Of a stretch of DNA of 64,000 nucleotides, positions 25,138 through 32,840 are shown piece after piece. The notes beneath the pieces are model-generated. The model made no database searches. It saw only the letters and a list, made by a program, of their open reading frames with translations, and had not been told where the DNA came from. The position numbers and the translations under genes are program-made. Origin of the DNA: an uncultured bacterium (GTDB lineage: Bacteria > Patescibacteriota > Saccharimonadia > Saccharimonadales > Saccharimonadaceae); the NCBI GenBank assembly GCA_903899655.1, contig CAIUKF010000009.1, forward strand, positions 1 through 64,000, read 5' to 3'. Position 1 is the stretch's first letter, and every line of letters starts with the position of its first letter.

Positions 25138-25946
25138 AGGCTCGAAAAATCATCTTTTTGGCGATTTTCTTAGTCTTTGTAGCTGCCAATGTCTTGAGCC
25201 CAAAAACACAGTCACTCCCAATTTACACAATATATACAGTATTTCCAGTTGCAGCCGCCCTGATTGGGCTATATGCCTCAAAAATGTATAAATTCAATAA
25301 TGCCAATGGCCGAGCGATGCTTTTGATAATCGGCGGACTATTGTGTTGGGGAATAGCTGAATTTATCGGTTATATATCAGATAATTTCATCACACCTCCC
25401 ACTATGGATCCTCAGATATCCGATTTTTTCTTTCTACTAGCGTACCCTGTTTTTGGTGCCGGCGTTTATCAGGGCTTTATTGCAGCCGAAATCAAGCTAA
25501 AACAGATAAACAAATCACTTTTAACTGCGGTATTATCAGCATCTCTTGTTTTGACAGCTTGGGTGGCGTATTTTGGGGTATACCAAGCCTATGATCCAAC
25601 CGTAGATCTTTTAAAAAATGCCGTAAATATAGGTTATGGTGTCGGTGATTTAATTTTAGTCATTGTTTCAACGTTGATGATTTTAGTGGCTGAAGAGTAT
25701 GGAAACGGAAAATTGGCGGCGTTCTGGAAGACTATGGCTTTGGGCTTCTTTGTATTCTTAATAGGGGATATATTATATTTTACGATGTACTGGGAACAAT
25801 ACTCAAAAGATCTAAAACCCTACGTATATATTGACCTACTTTGGACGGCAGCGTACACAGTGCTAGCTTATGGGGTGCTAGAAAATTATCTTCATATTTT
25901 TGAAGTCCAGAACAAAATTAGATTAAAACTCCAACAACGTCAATAA
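25134..25946 (+). CDS. Polytopic membrane protein, sensor-like, unknown function
   Basis: 270 aa with about seven to eight TM helices. The pattern (N-terminal hydrophobic helix, then DPQISDFFFLLAYPVFGAG near residues 97-115) resembles membrane sensor regions that elsewhere precede GGDEF or kinase domains. Here only a short basic tail follows. No SD; translation is probably coupled to the upstream 69-aa gene through the ATGA overlap. Confidence 0.7.
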   Translation: MKARKIIFLAIFLVFVAANVLSPKTQSLPIYTIYTVFPVAAALIGLYASKMYKFNNANGRAMLLIIGGLLCWGIAEFIGYISDNFITPPTMDPQISDFFFLLAYPVFGAGVYQGFIAAEIKLKQINKSLLTAVLSASLVLTAWVAYFGVYQAYDPTVDLLKNAVNIGYGVGDLILVIVSTLMILVAEEYGNGKLAAFWKTMALGFFVFLIGDILYFTMYWEQYSKDLKPYVYIDLLWTAAYTVLAYGVLENYLHIFEVQNKIRLKLQQRQ

Positions 25947-25957
25947 ATTGCGGGCAA

Positions 25958-25991
25958 AATAAATAGATGACCATTTGGTCATCTATTTATT
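25958..25991. terminator. Bidirectional terminator between membrane gene and tRNA-Ser(TGA)
   Basis: Positions 25958-25972 and 25977-25991 are perfect reverse complements with loop ATTT. A/T-rich ends give U runs on both strands, and the structure ends three bases before the tRNA CCA. It would stop both the plus-strand operon and the minus-strand tRNA. Confidence 0.75.
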
Positions 25992-25993
25992 TT

Positions 25994-26081
25994 TGGCGGA
26001 GGGGGGGAGATTCGAACTCCCGAAGCCTTTCGGCTTGGCGGTTTTCAAGACCGCTGGAATAAACCACTATCCGACCCCTCC
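25994..26081 (-). tRNA. tRNA-Ser(TGA)
   Basis: Minus strand: acceptor GGAGGGG with a C-rich 3' strand, anticodon stem GCGGT/ACCGC and loop CTTGAAA, giving anticodon TGA for UCA. There is a class II variable arm (AAGCCGAAAGGCTT), T arm GGGAGTTCGAATCTCCC, discriminator G and an encoded CCA. Its first 15 bases also encode the last codons of the upstream endonuclease ORF. Confidence 0.95.
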
Positions 26082-27056
26082 AAAACTAATAAACCTACGC
26101 CTGTGTTTAGGGTTACTACTACCAACTATCATAAAGTATTTCTGTATTTCTGTAAATCGTTCAACTGATACAGACCTATTAACCCTTATCTTTGACGCGA
26201 TATCTAGGCAATTTAATACTGAATGAACATCACCCAGCAAAACAGGCGACGCGCTTACGAAAGACATCCTGCAATACGAATATTTCTTCGCTTTTACACT
26301 ATGAACCTCTTGAAATACAGACCCATCGGTATCAAATAACCCTCTCAAACAGGCTTTTGAATACGATTCATTTTTCTTTATCCACTCAGGTATACATAGT
26401 CCGTTTCTCAACTTATTACCCAAAGGAAGACCCTTGCTAACTAGAAACGTGACGAGATTAATCGACGACACTTCTATGACAATGCAGTTACTTTTGATAC
26501 GTCGTCGAGTATGAGGCATTATACCAAAAAGCGAATAAATCAGGGCTACGACATAGTCGGCATATTCTACGTCAGTTGTATTATCTAAAGTTATCGAAAT
26601 CTGATATAGTCCGACACTACCATCTCCTATCATTAAGCCCATGAATTCCGCCAATTCATAACTTTCAGTAGGCTCGATTACATGATTTCTTGCAAAAATA
26701 TCATTTTCGACACCTTTTCTTTTATTGTAAGAGGCAACTCCACCAGATATTCTACTTTGTTTTGTTCCAGGCGTACCGTATCTTGAAATATACATTCTAC
26801 CACCGACACCGCCAGCAGCTTTATTGTGCCACCACGTCGGTAACGTCTCGATTTCAAGGCTATTCTTATCTATTACCGCGAGTCTAATTAATACATCTAT
26901 GCTGTCCTGAGGAATAGTAAACTTGCCCCTACGCCAGTCACGTAACGTTCGTGAATTAATATTCAGAATATTCGCTAATTGATCAATAGAATATCCAAGA
27001 TTTTTTAGGGCACAAAATAAAATATCTAAGCTGTCTTGTGACAATTTACATCGCAC
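26067..27056 (-). CDS. Free-standing LAGLIDADG homing endonuclease with N-terminal HTH
   Basis: 329 aa. Residues 8-50 look like a helix-turn-helix (LGYSIDQLANILNINSRTLR). Two LAGLIDADG motifs follow: LAEFMGLMIGDGS (about 135-147) and CLRGLFDTDGS (about 236-246), each with its catalytic Asp. Such proteins are double-strand DNA nucleases that spread their own gene. The last sense codons and the TAG stop lie within the 5' end of tRNA-Ser(TGA), so the two share a transcript or an insertion boundary. The start is GTG 27056, with TATAAT ending 6 bases upstream. No host intron or intein is visible. Confidence 0.88.
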   Translation of the reverse strand: MRCKLSQDSLDILFCALKNLGYSIDQLANILNINSRTLRDWRRGKFTIPQDSIDVLIRLAVIDKNSLEIETLPTWWHNKAAGGVGGRMYISRYGTPGTKQSRISGGVASYNKRKGVENDIFARNHVIEPTESYELAEFMGLMIGDGSVGLYQISITLDNTTDVEYADYVVALIYSLFGIMPHTRRRIKSNCIVIEVSSINLVTFLVSKGLPLGNKLRNGLCIPEWIKKNESYSKACLRGLFDTDGSVFQEVHSVKAKKYSYCRMSFVSASPVLLGDVHSVLNCLDIASKIRVNRSVSVERFTEIQKYFMIVGSSNPKHRRRFISFGGVG

Positions 27057-27108
27057 ACATAAATTATACCATAATTTATTATACTACTCGAGCAACCACC
27101 CAGATGTC

Positions 27109-27146
27109 CGCTATCTACTATCTACCGCCTACTAACTACTATTTCA
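27109..27146. repeat. CTACTATCTAC-type repeat
   Basis: A stretch of CTATCTACTATCTAC-like units followed by CCTACTAACTACTATT. Similar stretches occur at 10617-10641, 54111-54147 (inverted) and 54618-54652. It lies between the endonuclease start and the comF stop. Confidence 0.5.
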
Positions 27147-27804
27147 GCACTTGCCGCGCTACAACCGCCACCCAGACATTTTTCGCACCAGCATCACGCA
27201 AGGCTTTGGCGGCATATTTAATCGTTGCGCCGGTCGTTACAACGTCATCAATTAACAGATATATTTTGTCGCTATCAATCTTTCCTCGTATCTCAAAAGC
27301 TGATTTGGCTTGTTTGGCACGCTGAATGGCAGTTGATTGGCGTTGTTTGGTGTCAGTTTTACGGCCAATCAAACGCTGGCATTTCAAATTTCGTTTTTTC
27401 GCAACATAATTGGCAATCAACAACATATGATCATAGCCTCGTTCGCGTATATGACCATAGACAGTGGGGACGGTGACTATAACCGTATTACCAGGTAATT
27501 CTGGCAAAACGGCCAACAATAAATCACCTATGTCTTTATAGGCCGCTTTTGCACGACTAAATTTGTAAAGTCCGACCAATCGTTGTAAAACACCTTCGCG
27601 CTCGCCAATAACCCAAACTCGCTGATATGGAGTGCGACAAGTGTTACACAGCCAAGTTCGTCCAGTTGGTCGGCCACAGACAATACAAACCATTTTTTGC
27701 TCAGATACGATGTTATATTTACAATTGTCACACAGTAGACAACCAACTTTATCACATCCACAACAGTGGTGTGGTGCGATAAATGATAGTGCAGTGTCAA
27801 TCAT
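27139..27804 (-). CDS. comF: ComF-family phosphoribosyltransferase-like competence protein
   Basis: 221 aa. The N-terminus has two zinc-knuckle Cys clusters (CCGC...CLLC..C at 14-29 and CIVCG...LCNTC at 40-56). The C-terminal PRTase-like domain has YLLIDDVVTTGAT near 184-196. In competent bacteria ComF acts with the DNA uptake machinery on the cytoplasmic side. Natural competence is reported in Saccharibacteria relatives, so a role in DNA uptake is plausible. Confidence 0.93.
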   Translation of the reverse strand: MIDTALSFIAPHHCCGCDKVGCLLCDNCKYNIVSEQKMVCIVCGRPTGRTWLCNTCRTPYQRVWVIGEREGVLQRLVGLYKFSRAKAAYKDIGDLLLAVLPELPGNTVIVTVPTVYGHIRERGYDHMLLIANYVAKKRNLKCQRLIGRKTDTKQRQSTAIQRAKQAKSAFEIRGKIDSDKIYLLIDDVVTTGATIKYAAKALRDAGAKNVWVAVVARQVLK

Positions 27805-27835
27805 TGTAGTTTTTACGTTTTAAGACCCTTTGTAG

Positions 27836-27864
27836 TTGATTATAGCGTATATGTTAGTTATAAT
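27836..27864 (+). promoter_or_regulatory. Promoter of hsp20
   Basis: TTGATT (27836-27841), 17 bases, TATAAT (27859-27864). The leader to ATG 27911 is about 40 bases and carries GGAGG, in contrast to the many leaderless starts nearby. I see no CIRCE-type inverted repeat. Confidence 0.7.
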
Positions 27865-27910
27865 GTGATAGACTATTTGTCAATAGAGCCTAGAGAAAGT
27901 GGAGGATATC

Positions 27911-28369
27911 ATGGCCCGTAAACAAAACGATGATTTATTAATTGAGGACGAGTTGGCAGCAGCTTTCCTAAACGACGACACACTATCAAACGAACCTAAT
28001 TCAGTTGTAGTAGCTGAAAGCTGGGACGACTCAGAAGAAGAATTTCCTGGTCAACTAGCCGTAGACGTCTACGAAACTGAGGATAAATTGGTTGTCAAAG
28101 CTCGCACCGCCGGCGTCAACAAAGAAGAGCTTGATGTCAGCATCAGCGACGGAATTTTGACTATCAGCGGTACACTCAGCAGTGGCGACGAAAGCGATGC
28201 TACAAATTGGCATATCCAAGAATGCTATTGGGGAGAATTCAACCGTACTTTGGCACTACCTGTTAGCGTCAAAGAAGATGAAGTTGAAGCAGTCTTAAAA
28301 GATGGCGTTTTGACCATCAGCTTTAGCAAGATTCGCCAAGAAGCAGCTAAAAAGATTCAAGTTCAATAA
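27911..28369 (+). CDS. Small heat shock protein, Hsp20/alpha-crystallin family
   Basis: 152 aa ATP-independent holdase. A disordered acidic N-terminus (about 1-45) precedes the alpha-crystallin domain (about 46-140), with the conserved DGILTISG and the C-terminal DGVLTISFSK strand. The ATG at 27911 is chosen because GGAGG sits 5 bases before it; the frame also opens at GTG 27899, which would put the SD inside the gene. Confidence 0.95.
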   Translation: MARKQNDDLLIEDELAAAFLNDDTLSNEPNSVVVAESWDDSEEEFPGQLAVDVYETEDKLVVKARTAGVNKEELDVSISDGILTISGTLSSGDESDATNWHIQECYWGEFNRTLALPVSVKEDEVEAVLKDGVLTISFSKIRQEAAKKIQVQ

Positions 28370-28387
28370 TCAAAAATCTGAACCAAT

Positions 28388-28417
28388 TAAATACGGCCCT
28401 TGATTGGGCCGTATTTA
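28388..28417. terminator. Bidirectional terminator after hsp20
   Basis: TAAATACGGCCC (28388-28399) and GGGCCGTATTTA (28406-28417) form a perfect 12-bp hairpin with a six-base loop, followed by AGTTTCATAGTTTT. It lies between the convergent hsp20 and the last pilin-like gene and could serve both. Confidence 0.8.
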
Positions 28418-28432
28418 GTTTCATAGTTTTAA

Positions 28433-28846
28433 TTAGTTATTATTAACTAACACACCCAACACCCAGTTGACGATTGCAAATGCCAGCAGGGCAACCACAA
28501 TACCAACAATGGCATATAAAACTGTATTTTTAGCTGCAACAACATCTTTTTCATTACCACCTGAAATCGTGTAACGAATACCGCCATAGATTAACATCAA
28601 AACGCTAACTGCGCCGATGACATATAGGGCAGCATTGGTGACTTGCGTAAAGGCACAATCTTTTCCAAACAAACAGTTTGGCGTACCATTTGGCTGGCTA
28701 CAAGCTGCTCCGTTTTCTACGGTTGTGCCGTCGCTACAAACAGTCGCCCCAACACGGCTAACGGCAGGTGCAAACGCGACCAAACTCAATGCCATCAATG
28801 GAACAACCATTAATCCCGCAATTACATTTTTAATTGATATTTTCAT
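28433..28846 (-). CDS. VirB2/TrbC-type pilin-like protein 6
   Basis: 137 aa: signal peptide (about 1-33), a short Cys-containing linker, then two TM helices split by a polar turn (YVIGAVSVLMLIYGGIRY ... GNEKDVVAAKNTVLYAIVGIV). This is the VirB2/TrbC pilin layout, the expected major fibre subunit of a type IV secretion pilus. The C-terminal half is nearly identical to the next gene. It has its own leader with AAAGGAG and a TATAAA candidate about 50 bases upstream. Last of six paralogues on this strand. Confidence 0.82.
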   Translation of the reverse strand: MKISIKNVIAGLMVVPLMALSLVAFAPAVSRVGATVCSDGTTVENGAACSQPNGTPNCLFGKDCAFTQVTNAALYVIGAVSVLMLIYGGIRYTISGGNEKDVVAAKNTVLYAIVGIVVALLAFAIVNWVLGVLVNNN

Positions 28847-28937
28847 GTTATTTTCTGTGCTCCTTTTTGTGATACGGCTAATTAATACTTACTTACATTT
28901 ATAACAGATACCCAGCAAATTGTTAATGGTTATCAAA

Positions 28938-28965
28938 AAAGCCGCCTTCATACGAAAGCGGCTTT
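28938..28965 (-). terminator. Intrinsic terminator after pilin-like gene 5
   Basis: AAAGCCGC and GCGGCTTT (arms 28938-28945 and 28958-28965) flank a 12-base loop. On the minus strand the stem is followed by TTTTTT. It separates the pilin-like genes at 28984 and 28433 into different transcripts. Confidence 0.8.
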
Positions 28966-28983
28966 AACTTTTTGATATATCTG

Positions 28984-29382
28984 TTAGTTTTTAATTAATG
29001 TTCCCAAAACGAAGTTGACAATTGCAAATGCCAACAGGGCAACGATAATACCGATAATCGCATACAAAATCGTATTTTTAGCTGCAGTCACATCTTTTTC
29101 ATTACCGCCAGATATCGTGTAACGAATACCGCCGTAAATTAACATCAAAACACTGACTGCACCGATAACATATAAGGCAGCGTCAGTAATGGTAGTAAAG
29201 ATACCATTATCACAGCTACTGCTGGTAAATAGACAGGTTGCGCTGTCACCAGATTTTGCAGCCTTAGCGCCGCTTGTTATATCTAGGTTGTCAGCAGCAA
29301 AAGCATGTTGCGACACAGTCGACAGAGCCAAGATTGGAACTATCAATATCCCAGCCAGAATAATTTTTATTGATTTCTTCAT
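28984..29382 (-). CDS. VirB2/TrbC-type pilin-like protein 5
   Basis: 132 aa with signal peptide (1-29), two Cys in the exposed linker (CLFTSSSC) and the two-helix core (YVIGAVSVLMLIYGGIRY, GNEKDVTAAKNTILYAIIGII). It is the closest paralogue of the 28433 gene, and even the 5' leaders look alike (TATAAA, GTAAG, ATTAA and TAGCC in the same order), so the pair arose by a recent duplication. SD AAAAGGAAA precedes the ATG. Confidence 0.82.
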   Translation of the reverse strand: MKKSIKIILAGILIVPILALSTVSQHAFAADNLDITSGAKAAKSGDSATCLFTSSSCDNGIFTTITDAALYVIGAVSVLMLIYGGIRYTISGGNEKDVTAAKNTILYAIIGIIVALLAFAIVNFVLGTLIKN

Positions 29383-29497
29383 TACTTTATTTTCCTTTTC
29401 TGCTTTCGCACTCCGTTTATCACGAAGGCTAATGGCTATTTAATTCTTACTACCTTTATATCAGATATGTGACGATTTGTTAAGCCCTTATTAATAC

Positions 29498-29929
29498 CTA
29501 CACCGTAGCGGTCACCACTACTGATGATTTTGCTGGTGTTGCTTTAATCTGACTGGTCACAAAATTGACAATTGCATAAGCCAACAATGCGACAACCAAA
29601 CCAATTACAGCATACATCAAAGTGTTTTTGGCTTTTTCAACCATCTTAGGGTCGCCAACCGATGTCGTATAGAATACACCTGCAAAAATAATGACAATAA
29701 CCGATACAGCACCTAAAACATACAACAAACCATTTACTATTTTGGTTATATACGTTTGCATAGTCTCAGTTGTCTTTGTACATAAAGGCGAGTTAATTGT
29801 AGCGCCAGTTGAATCAACGCAAGAATTAGCCAAGGGATCATTAGCAGCGCTAACACTAGAAGGCAAGGCGACTAGCCCAAAACCAGCAACTAATCCTAAA
29901 ATTAAAAATAAATATTTCATTTTTTTCAT
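29498..29929 (-). CDS. VirB2/TrbC-type pilin-like protein 4
   Basis: 143 aa: signal peptide (1-28), a Cys pair in the linker, helices VLYVLGAVSVIVIIFAGVFY and NTLMYAVIGLVVALLAYAIV separated by SVGDPKMVEKAK, and a short polar tail. Its ATG overlaps the stop of the preceding pilin-like gene by one base (TAATG), so it is the last gene of a four-gene operon running from 31076. Confidence 0.8.
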   Translation of the reverse strand: MKKMKYLFLILGLVAGFGLVALPSSVSAANDPLANSCVDSTGATINSPLCTKTTETMQTYITKIVNGLLYVLGAVSVIVIIFAGVFYTTSVGDPKMVEKAKNTLMYAVIGLVVALLAYAIVNFVTSQIKATPAKSSVVVTATV

Positions 29930-30228
29930 TACTTCAAACTCCCAATTACAAAGTTAGTGATTACAAAGGCAGCAATAATAACAATTAACCCAACAACTGC
30001 ATACAATATGGCGTTGCGAGCTTTTTCGACCTTAGCGGGGTCATAAACCGCGGTCATAAATGAATAGCCCGACAAGATAATAACGATAACTGCAATTACG
30101 CCGGCCGTAAAATATACGATATTTAGCACACTGCCCAACACATTATCAGCTGATAGTATTGGAATATTAATCCCTGTCTTACCAACATCCAATTTAGTCG
30201 TATCTGCGAAATATTGTAAAATCCCCAT
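29929..30228 (-). CDS. VirB2/TrbC-type pilin-like protein 3, short and without signal peptide
   Basis: 99 aa. The two-helix core (IVYFTAGVIAVIVIILSGYSF and NAILYAVVGLIVIIAAFVITN with YDPAKVEKAR between) matches its neighbours, but the N-terminus (about 30 residues) is polar and has no signal peptide. It may be inserted without cleavage or act as a base component. It starts one base after the stop of the gene upstream. Confidence 0.75.
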   Translation of the reverse strand: MGILQYFADTTKLDVGKTGINIPILSADNVLGSVLNIVYFTAGVIAVIVIILSGYSFMTAVYDPAKVEKARNAILYAVVGLIVIIAAFVITNFVIGSLK

Positions 30229-30229
30229 C

Positions 30230-30691
30230 TTATAATCCTATCCCCGTAAAAACAAAGTTAATCAATATTGCTGCGCCCATCGATATCGCCAGCCCTATTA
30301 CGGCGTCTAGCATCGTCGAACGTGCCAAAGTAGCATCAGCTGGATCACCTTGACTGGTTAAAAACAAGAATCCACCGTATAAAATGAAGTATGCTGCCAC
30401 ATAAGATGCAGCAACTAGGGCAATAGTAACTATGTTCAACCCAATCCTCCAAATAAATCGACTTAAGCCATTATTACCATCTGTATTTAAGTCATTAGGA
30501 TTTTTTATACTACAATCACCGTTTGTTAAGCCATTATACCAAGCCGGGAAGCCCAAAAAACCAGTATTACACTTTACAACTACATCAGAAGCACCGGCAA
30601 CTTGCGGAATAGCCGTCATCGTCAACGTACCGCCAACAGATAAAACCATAAATAAAGACAAAACAATACTTTTAAATCTACTTAACCGCAT
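30230..30691 (-). CDS. Pilin-like membrane protein 2
   Basis: 153 aa: signal peptide (1-34), a Cys/Trp/Asn-rich exposed segment of about 45 residues, then two helices (VTIALVAASYVAAYFILYGGFLFL and MLDAVIGLAISMGAAILIN) split by SQGDPADATLARS. More divergent than proteins 4-6 but with the same layout. Its start lies within the last codons of the preceding gene (14-base overlap), implying coupled translation. Confidence 0.75.
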   Translation of the reverse strand: MRLSRFKSIVLSLFMVLSVGGTLTMTAIPQVAGASDVVVKCNTGFLGFPAWYNGLTNGDCSIKNPNDLNTDGNNGLSRFIWRIGLNIVTIALVAASYVAAYFILYGGFLFLTSQGDPADATLARSTMLDAVIGLAISMGAAILINFVFTGIGL

Positions 30692-31076
30692 TAAACATCC
30701 CTCCAGGTATCATATAGTTCAAGAATGCATACATCACTGCGTACATTAATAGTCCAATTAACACATTAAATATAATCATTCTGGCTTTCTTTGTTTTTTC
30801 GGCATTTCCTTCGCCGCTAGCGTACATTATCGAACCATAAACAACTCCACCAACCGCCGTTACGCCAATCCCAGCGCTCATAATATTTATAATTGTTATT
30901 AATATCCCCCAAATACCATTATTACTAACGTCCGTTCCGGTACCATCTTGTGGGCAGTCTATAATAGTAGTGTCAACACCGCCACATTTTGCGGCTAGCA
31001 CAATATCGCTCTGTAATAAACCTATAAACCCTAAACTTAGCGCAACTATAATAATAAATGTTTGTTTGATTTTCAT
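30678..31076 (-). CDS. Pilin-like membrane protein 1
   Basis: 132 aa: signal peptide, a Cys-bearing linker (CGG...DCPQ), two helices (IMSAGIGVTAVGGVVYGSIMYASG and ARMIIFNVLIGLLMYAVMYAFL). The ATG at 31076 is used; the frame continues upstream only to a TTG. First gene of the four-gene pilin-like operon and divergent from the plus-strand secretion genes. AT-rich TTTATATATAGT lies directly before the ATG, so this start may also be leaderless. Confidence 0.75.
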   Translation of the reverse strand: MKIKQTFIIIVALSLGFIGLLQSDIVLAAKCGGVDTTIIDCPQDGTGTDVSNNGIWGILITIINIMSAGIGVTAVGGVVYGSIMYASGEGNAEKTKKARMIIFNVLIGLLMYAVMYAFLNYMIPGGMFNAVK

Positions 31077-31142
31077 ACTATATATAAAGTACGACAAAAC
31101 AGCGTCATCTGCAAGTATTTACTCTAAAAACTATCTCAGTAC

Positions 31143-31171
31143 TTGCATTTTTAAAGAATTTATGCTATAAA
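31143..31171 (+). promoter_or_regulatory. Promoter of the plus-strand secretion locus
   Basis: TTGCAT (31143-31148), 17 bases, TATAAA (31166-31171). The predicted start of transcription is the ATG of an eight-codon mini-ORF at 31178, not the ATG of the 187-aa gene. Confidence 0.6.
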
Positions 31172-31177
31172 TAAACT

Positions 31178-31201
31178 ATGAATATGAACCAGGTTAAATA
31201 A
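31178..31201 (+). CDS. Leaderless mini-ORF directly joined to the next gene
   Basis: Codes for MNMNQVK and stops with TAA at 31199-31201; the next base begins the ATG of the 187-aa gene. The -10 box ends 6 bases before its ATG. A ribosome starting here on a leaderless mRNA would end exactly at the downstream start, suggesting reinitiation. This is inference; the AGG in the mini-ORF could equally act as a weak SD. Confidence 0.4.
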   Translation: MNMNQVK

Positions 31202-31765
31202 ATGGACGGCATTACTCGTAACACCTCAGGTGCTCATAGTAGTGAAGGTCTACCAGGTTATTCTTCTGTTAACCCAAATACTACCGACAACTCAATCCCA
31301 GCTCAACAGCCAGGGGAATTACCCACAGAACTATCGTCGCCCGAACAAAAACCACATTATAGCGATTGGCTCGTGATTAAAATGGGAGAAGTATCGTCAA
31401 AAATAGTATTAGGTGGCTCAAAACTCACAAAAATGGCCGTTAATGGTACAGGTTATATCTATAATAAATCCGCCGATCTTGCAGTTAAGGGTGTCGACAT
31501 GGCTGGCAATACGATAAACTTGGCGCAAAAAAAGTTAGGTGAGTCACTTGACTCGATGCACGAAAGCTTAACCTCGGATAAATCCAAAGAACTTATGAAA
31601 AAGACTGGTCGTTTTGCATTGAAAGCCGCCGGTTTCTTGTTTTCGAGTAACATCAGAGAAGATTTCTACGACAAGCTGGATAAAAAAGCCAAAGGCTTTG
31701 TTAGTATGGCAACTAGCCCAATAAAAAATAAGATGGATAAGTTCAAGGGCTTTATGGGCAAGTAA
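31202..31765 (+). CDS. Protein of unknown function at the head of the secretion locus
   Basis: 187 aa. A Pro/Ser/Asn-rich disordered N-terminal third (about 1-55) is followed by an amphipathic helical region (KMGEVSSKIVLGGSKLTKMAVNG...) and a Lys-rich C-terminus. No signal peptide or TM helix. The helical repeats resemble membrane-associating or chaperone-like segments, but no family is recognised. Possible cytoplasmic accessory or effector of the secretion system (inference from position only). Confidence 0.6.
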   Translation: MDGITRNTSGAHSSEGLPGYSSVNPNTTDNSIPAQQPGELPTELSSPEQKPHYSDWLVIKMGEVSSKIVLGGSKLTKMAVNGTGYIYNKSADLAVKGVDMAGNTINLAQKKLGESLDSMHESLTSDKSKELMKKTGRFALKAAGFLFSSNIREDFYDKLDKKAKGFVSMATSPIKNKMDKFKGFMGK

Positions 31766-31832
31766 TTAATTTACTAAATTAATACTTTATTGTATAAATG
31801 GATTGTAACACCACCCAAAGGAGAAAGTATAA

Positions 31833-32762
31833 ATGACTAAAGTAATCGCATCCTCAGAAACTAATATATTCGACACGATAGCTAATTTTATTCGCACACC
31901 ATCAACTAAAAAACTACTTGGCTGGGCAGCAATAATAATCGTCACGACCGGAATAGGCTGGGAGTTGATCTCTAAAGGCAACGACTCAAAGGTTGACGCA
32001 CTATCAAACCAAGAACAGGCAACTACTGCGGTGCTAGAAACACCCACCCCAAAAATTAATGCAAACACTGTGGCCAACATAACACCAGAAAAGACTACAG
32101 ATATTCATGCTGAATCTATGAAACAATACAAAGAAATGAGCGTCGACCAGTTTGAACTTCTAGGCCTTGATACGCGACTATTATACTCGCAATATATTTT
32201 AGACTCTTCATTAGATGGCAGTCTATATAATTTAAACTTATATGATTTAAATTATGGTGTCGGTAAAAAGAGTCATGAGTTTGAGATCAAACCAACCCCA
32301 GCTTCAGAAGATAACAATGGACAAGAAATTATAAATAACTTCTTGTATTTAGACCAGATATCATTCCTCCAACTTATCATTAACCCCGATTCGACAAAAC
32401 AATATAATTCAAGTGACGGTATAAAGTTATTAAGTTCTATATATTATAAAGTTGGAAATAATAATATATCAAAAGATTATATTAGCGATAAAAAACAAAA
32501 AGAGACACTCGCAAAGCCTGGGAATATGACAAATAAATATACGGCAACAAATACAAGCGACCTACTAAAAAGCGAGGGGGCTGGCTCAAGCGATAATGTC
32601 AGTTATAAGATCGTAACTTATTATACACAAGATGCAAAAACACTCTATGCTAGGTTTATATACCACGATTTCACTAGCTATGACGGGACTAGAAAGTCGA
32701 TATGGCTATTTGACACCCAGGAAGAGACTCTTGACAATCTAAACAAAATACCAATAAATTGA
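31833..32762 (+). CDS. Membrane-anchored protein of unknown function, secretion locus
   Basis: 309 aa: a short N-terminal cytoplasmic part, one TM helix (about 28-45), then an exported polar domain rich in Asn, Tyr and Asp. AAAGGAG lies just before the ATG. The topology (single N-terminal anchor with a large outer domain) matches VirB8/TcpC-like core proteins, but I see no sequence evidence for that family. A 12-codon ORF (31798-31836) ends in an ATGA overlap with this start. Confidence 0.65.
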   Translation: MTKVIASSETNIFDTIANFIRTPSTKKLLGWAAIIIVTTGIGWELISKGNDSKVDALSNQEQATTAVLETPTPKINANTVANITPEKTTDIHAESMKQYKEMSVDQFELLGLDTRLLYSQYILDSSLDGSLYNLNLYDLNYGVGKKSHEFEIKPTPASEDNNGQEIINNFLYLDQISFLQLIINPDSTKQYNSSDGIKLLSSIYYKVGNNNISKDYISDKKQKETLAKPGNMTNKYTATNTSDLLKSEGAGSSDNVSYKIVTYYTQDAKTLYARFIYHDFTSYDGTRKSIWLFDTQEETLDNLNKIPIN

Positions 32763-32840
32763 TTTGCATTTAATAACGTTAATAACGTGCTGTCTTTCTT
32801 GTATAAGCATAGTTATCGTGCTTAAATATAATACATGCAC

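Noticed and set aside
31798-31836. 12-codon ORF before the 309-aa membrane protein as a firm coupling ORF
   Set aside because: The only -10 at leaderless distance (TACTTT) is weak, and a TATAAA overlapping its ATG would start transcription after it. Mentioned only as a possible parallel.
32835-32840. ATG two codons upstream of the chosen VirB6-like start
   Set aside because: It lies two bases after the TATAAT box and would not be in the transcript.
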